A stretch of DNA of 64,000 bases. Origin: Microbacterium marinilacus (GTDB lineage Bacteria; Actinomycetota; Actinomycetes; Actinomycetales; Microbacteriaceae). Below are positions 63,246-64,000 of this stretch, piece after piece; position 1 is the stretch's first letter; each line of letters begins with the position of its first letter. A program made the translations under genes and the position numbers. Location of the stretch: contig NZ_JAIJZW010000004.1 of NCBI RefSeq assembly GCF_019753765.1, positions 62,001-126,000 of the forward strand, written 5' to 3'. Under the pieces are notes generated by a model, which was not told the DNA's origin, did no database searches, and saw nothing but the letters and a program-made list of their open reading frames with translations.

Positions 63246-64000
63246 CACGCGTCCACCTCCGCGAGGTCGATGCGCGCGACGGCGAACGCGTCGCCCTCGG
63301 CGATCTCGAGCTCCGCGATGCGTCCCACGGCCTTGAGGTCCGCGGCGGCCAGTCGCAGTGCCTGGGCGGTCTGCGGCGGCGCGGCGATCGCGGCGAACGC
63401 GACCGGCGTCTTCTGCGAGGCCTTGGCCTCCGTCTTGGCGCGGCGGATGCCGATCAAGGCCTCGCTCGCCGCCGTGAGCACTGCGGCGTCGCCGTCGATG
63501 CCCGACGGGACGGGCCACTGCGCGGTGTGCACCGAGCCCTCACGGAACCACGACCACGTCTCCTCGGCCGCGAAGGCGAGGACGGGGGCGAACAGGCGCA
63601 CCAGGGTCTCGAGTGCGCTCCGCAGGGCGAGCGCGGCGGAGGCCTGGCCGGGGTTGTCCTGGTCGTACGCGCGCTCCTTGACGAGCTCGAGGTAGTCGTC
63701 GCAGAACGTCCAGAAGAACGACTCGGTCACTTCGAGAGCGCGCGCGTGGTCGTAGGCCTCGAGCGCCTTCGTGGCGTCGGCGACCACCCGGTCGAGCGTC
63801 GCGAGCATCGAACGGTCGAGCGGGTCCGTCACCTCGGCGCCGTCGGGCACGGTGAAGCCGAGCACGAACTTCGCGGCGTTGAGCACCTTGATGGCGAGAC
63901 GTCGGCCGATCTTGATCTGGGTCGGGTTCTGCGGGTCGAAGGCGGCGTCCGTGCCCAGTCGGCTCGATGCGGCCCAGTAGCGCACGGCGTCGGAGCCGTG
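63245..64000 (-). CDS. valS: Valyl-tRNA synthetase, C-terminal part (runs off window)
   Basis: The visible 251 residues begin HGSDAVRYWAASSRLGTD, the conserved segment after the KMSKS loop. They continue through the anticodon-binding helical domain (GRRLAIKVLNAAKFVLGF, LVRLFAPVLAFAAEETWSWF). The C-terminus ends VARIDLAEVDA without a long coiled-coil tail. The catalytic N-terminal portion is upstream of the window. Attaches Val to tRNA-Val. Confidence 0.94.
   Translation of the reverse strand, partial: HGSDAVRYWAASSRLGTDAAFDPQNPTQIKIGRRLAIKVLNAAKFVLGFTVPDGAEVTDPLDRSMLATLDRVVADATKALEAYDHARALEVTESFFWTFCDDYLELVKERAYDQDNPGQASAALALRSALETLVRLFAPVLAFAAEETWSWFREGSVHTAQWPVPSGIDGDAAVLTAASEALIGIRRAKTEAKASQKTPVAFAAIAAPPQTAQALRLAAADLKAVGRIAELEIAEGDAFAVARIDLAEVDA

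Overview
The window is a gene-dense, high-GC stretch (about 70% G+C by eye) from an actinobacterial chromosome. It most resembles Microbacteriaceae, probably Microbacterium. Supporting signs are TANNNT -10 boxes placed a few bases from ATG/GTG starts, a SufS-SufU pair, tandem clpP1-clpP2 followed by clpX, a zinc-free L31 (RpmE2), a DUF3099 protein, coproporphyrin-type ferrochelatase, GlbO-type globin, and a TreX-TreY-TreZ trehalose operon. This is housekeeping chromosome. I see no prophage, insertion sequence, CRISPR array or defence island. Assignment to genus is inference from gene content.

Left part (1-17 kb): a truncated DEAD/DEAH helicase, SGNH hydrolase, TrmH-family methyltransferase, sirtuin, histidine phosphatase and topoisomerase IB, an Lrp regulator, acyl-CoA ligase, two alpha/beta hydrolases, a DEDD exonuclease, rpmE2 with a leader, an ABC ATPase, serB, a coupled TetR/PNPOx/cupin operon, fabG, a DUF3099/small protein/SURF1 operon and a DJ-1/PfpI protein.

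Middle (17-31 kb): a GntR-UTRA regulator faces a 1039-residue secreted metallophosphoesterase that ends in a sortase-E-like LAATG anchor. Two operators sharing a 10-mer lie between them. The phosphoesterase is followed by an abnormal poly-G/poly-C tract that is probably a sequence artefact. Then come an OpuA-type glycine betaine transporter with a structured leader, sufS-sufU, and a coupled metY/flavin monooxygenase pair that suggests organosulfur scavenging.

Right part (31-64 kb): TesB thioesterase, globin, MscS channel, PepN, an ArsR-SulP pair, ferrochelatase, rpiB-nei, PaiB-like and amidohydrolase genes, dps, gamma carbonic anhydrase, a 960-residue LuxR-type (LAL) regulator with a 57-residue partner, tRNA-Gly and tRNA-Pro, trigger factor, the trehalose operon, clpP1-clpP2-clpX, an M3 peptidase and the 3' part of valS.

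Two organisational themes recur. Neighbouring cistrons are joined by ATGA/GTGA or TGATG overlaps. Roughly seventeen genes have a TANNNT box 6-9 bases upstream of the start codon, which predicts leaderless mRNAs. No novel multi-gene system is clearly present. The best candidates for new biology are the GntR/sortase-anchored phosphoesterase locus, the ArsR-controlled SulP transporter, the metY/monooxygenase pair and the structured opuA leader.
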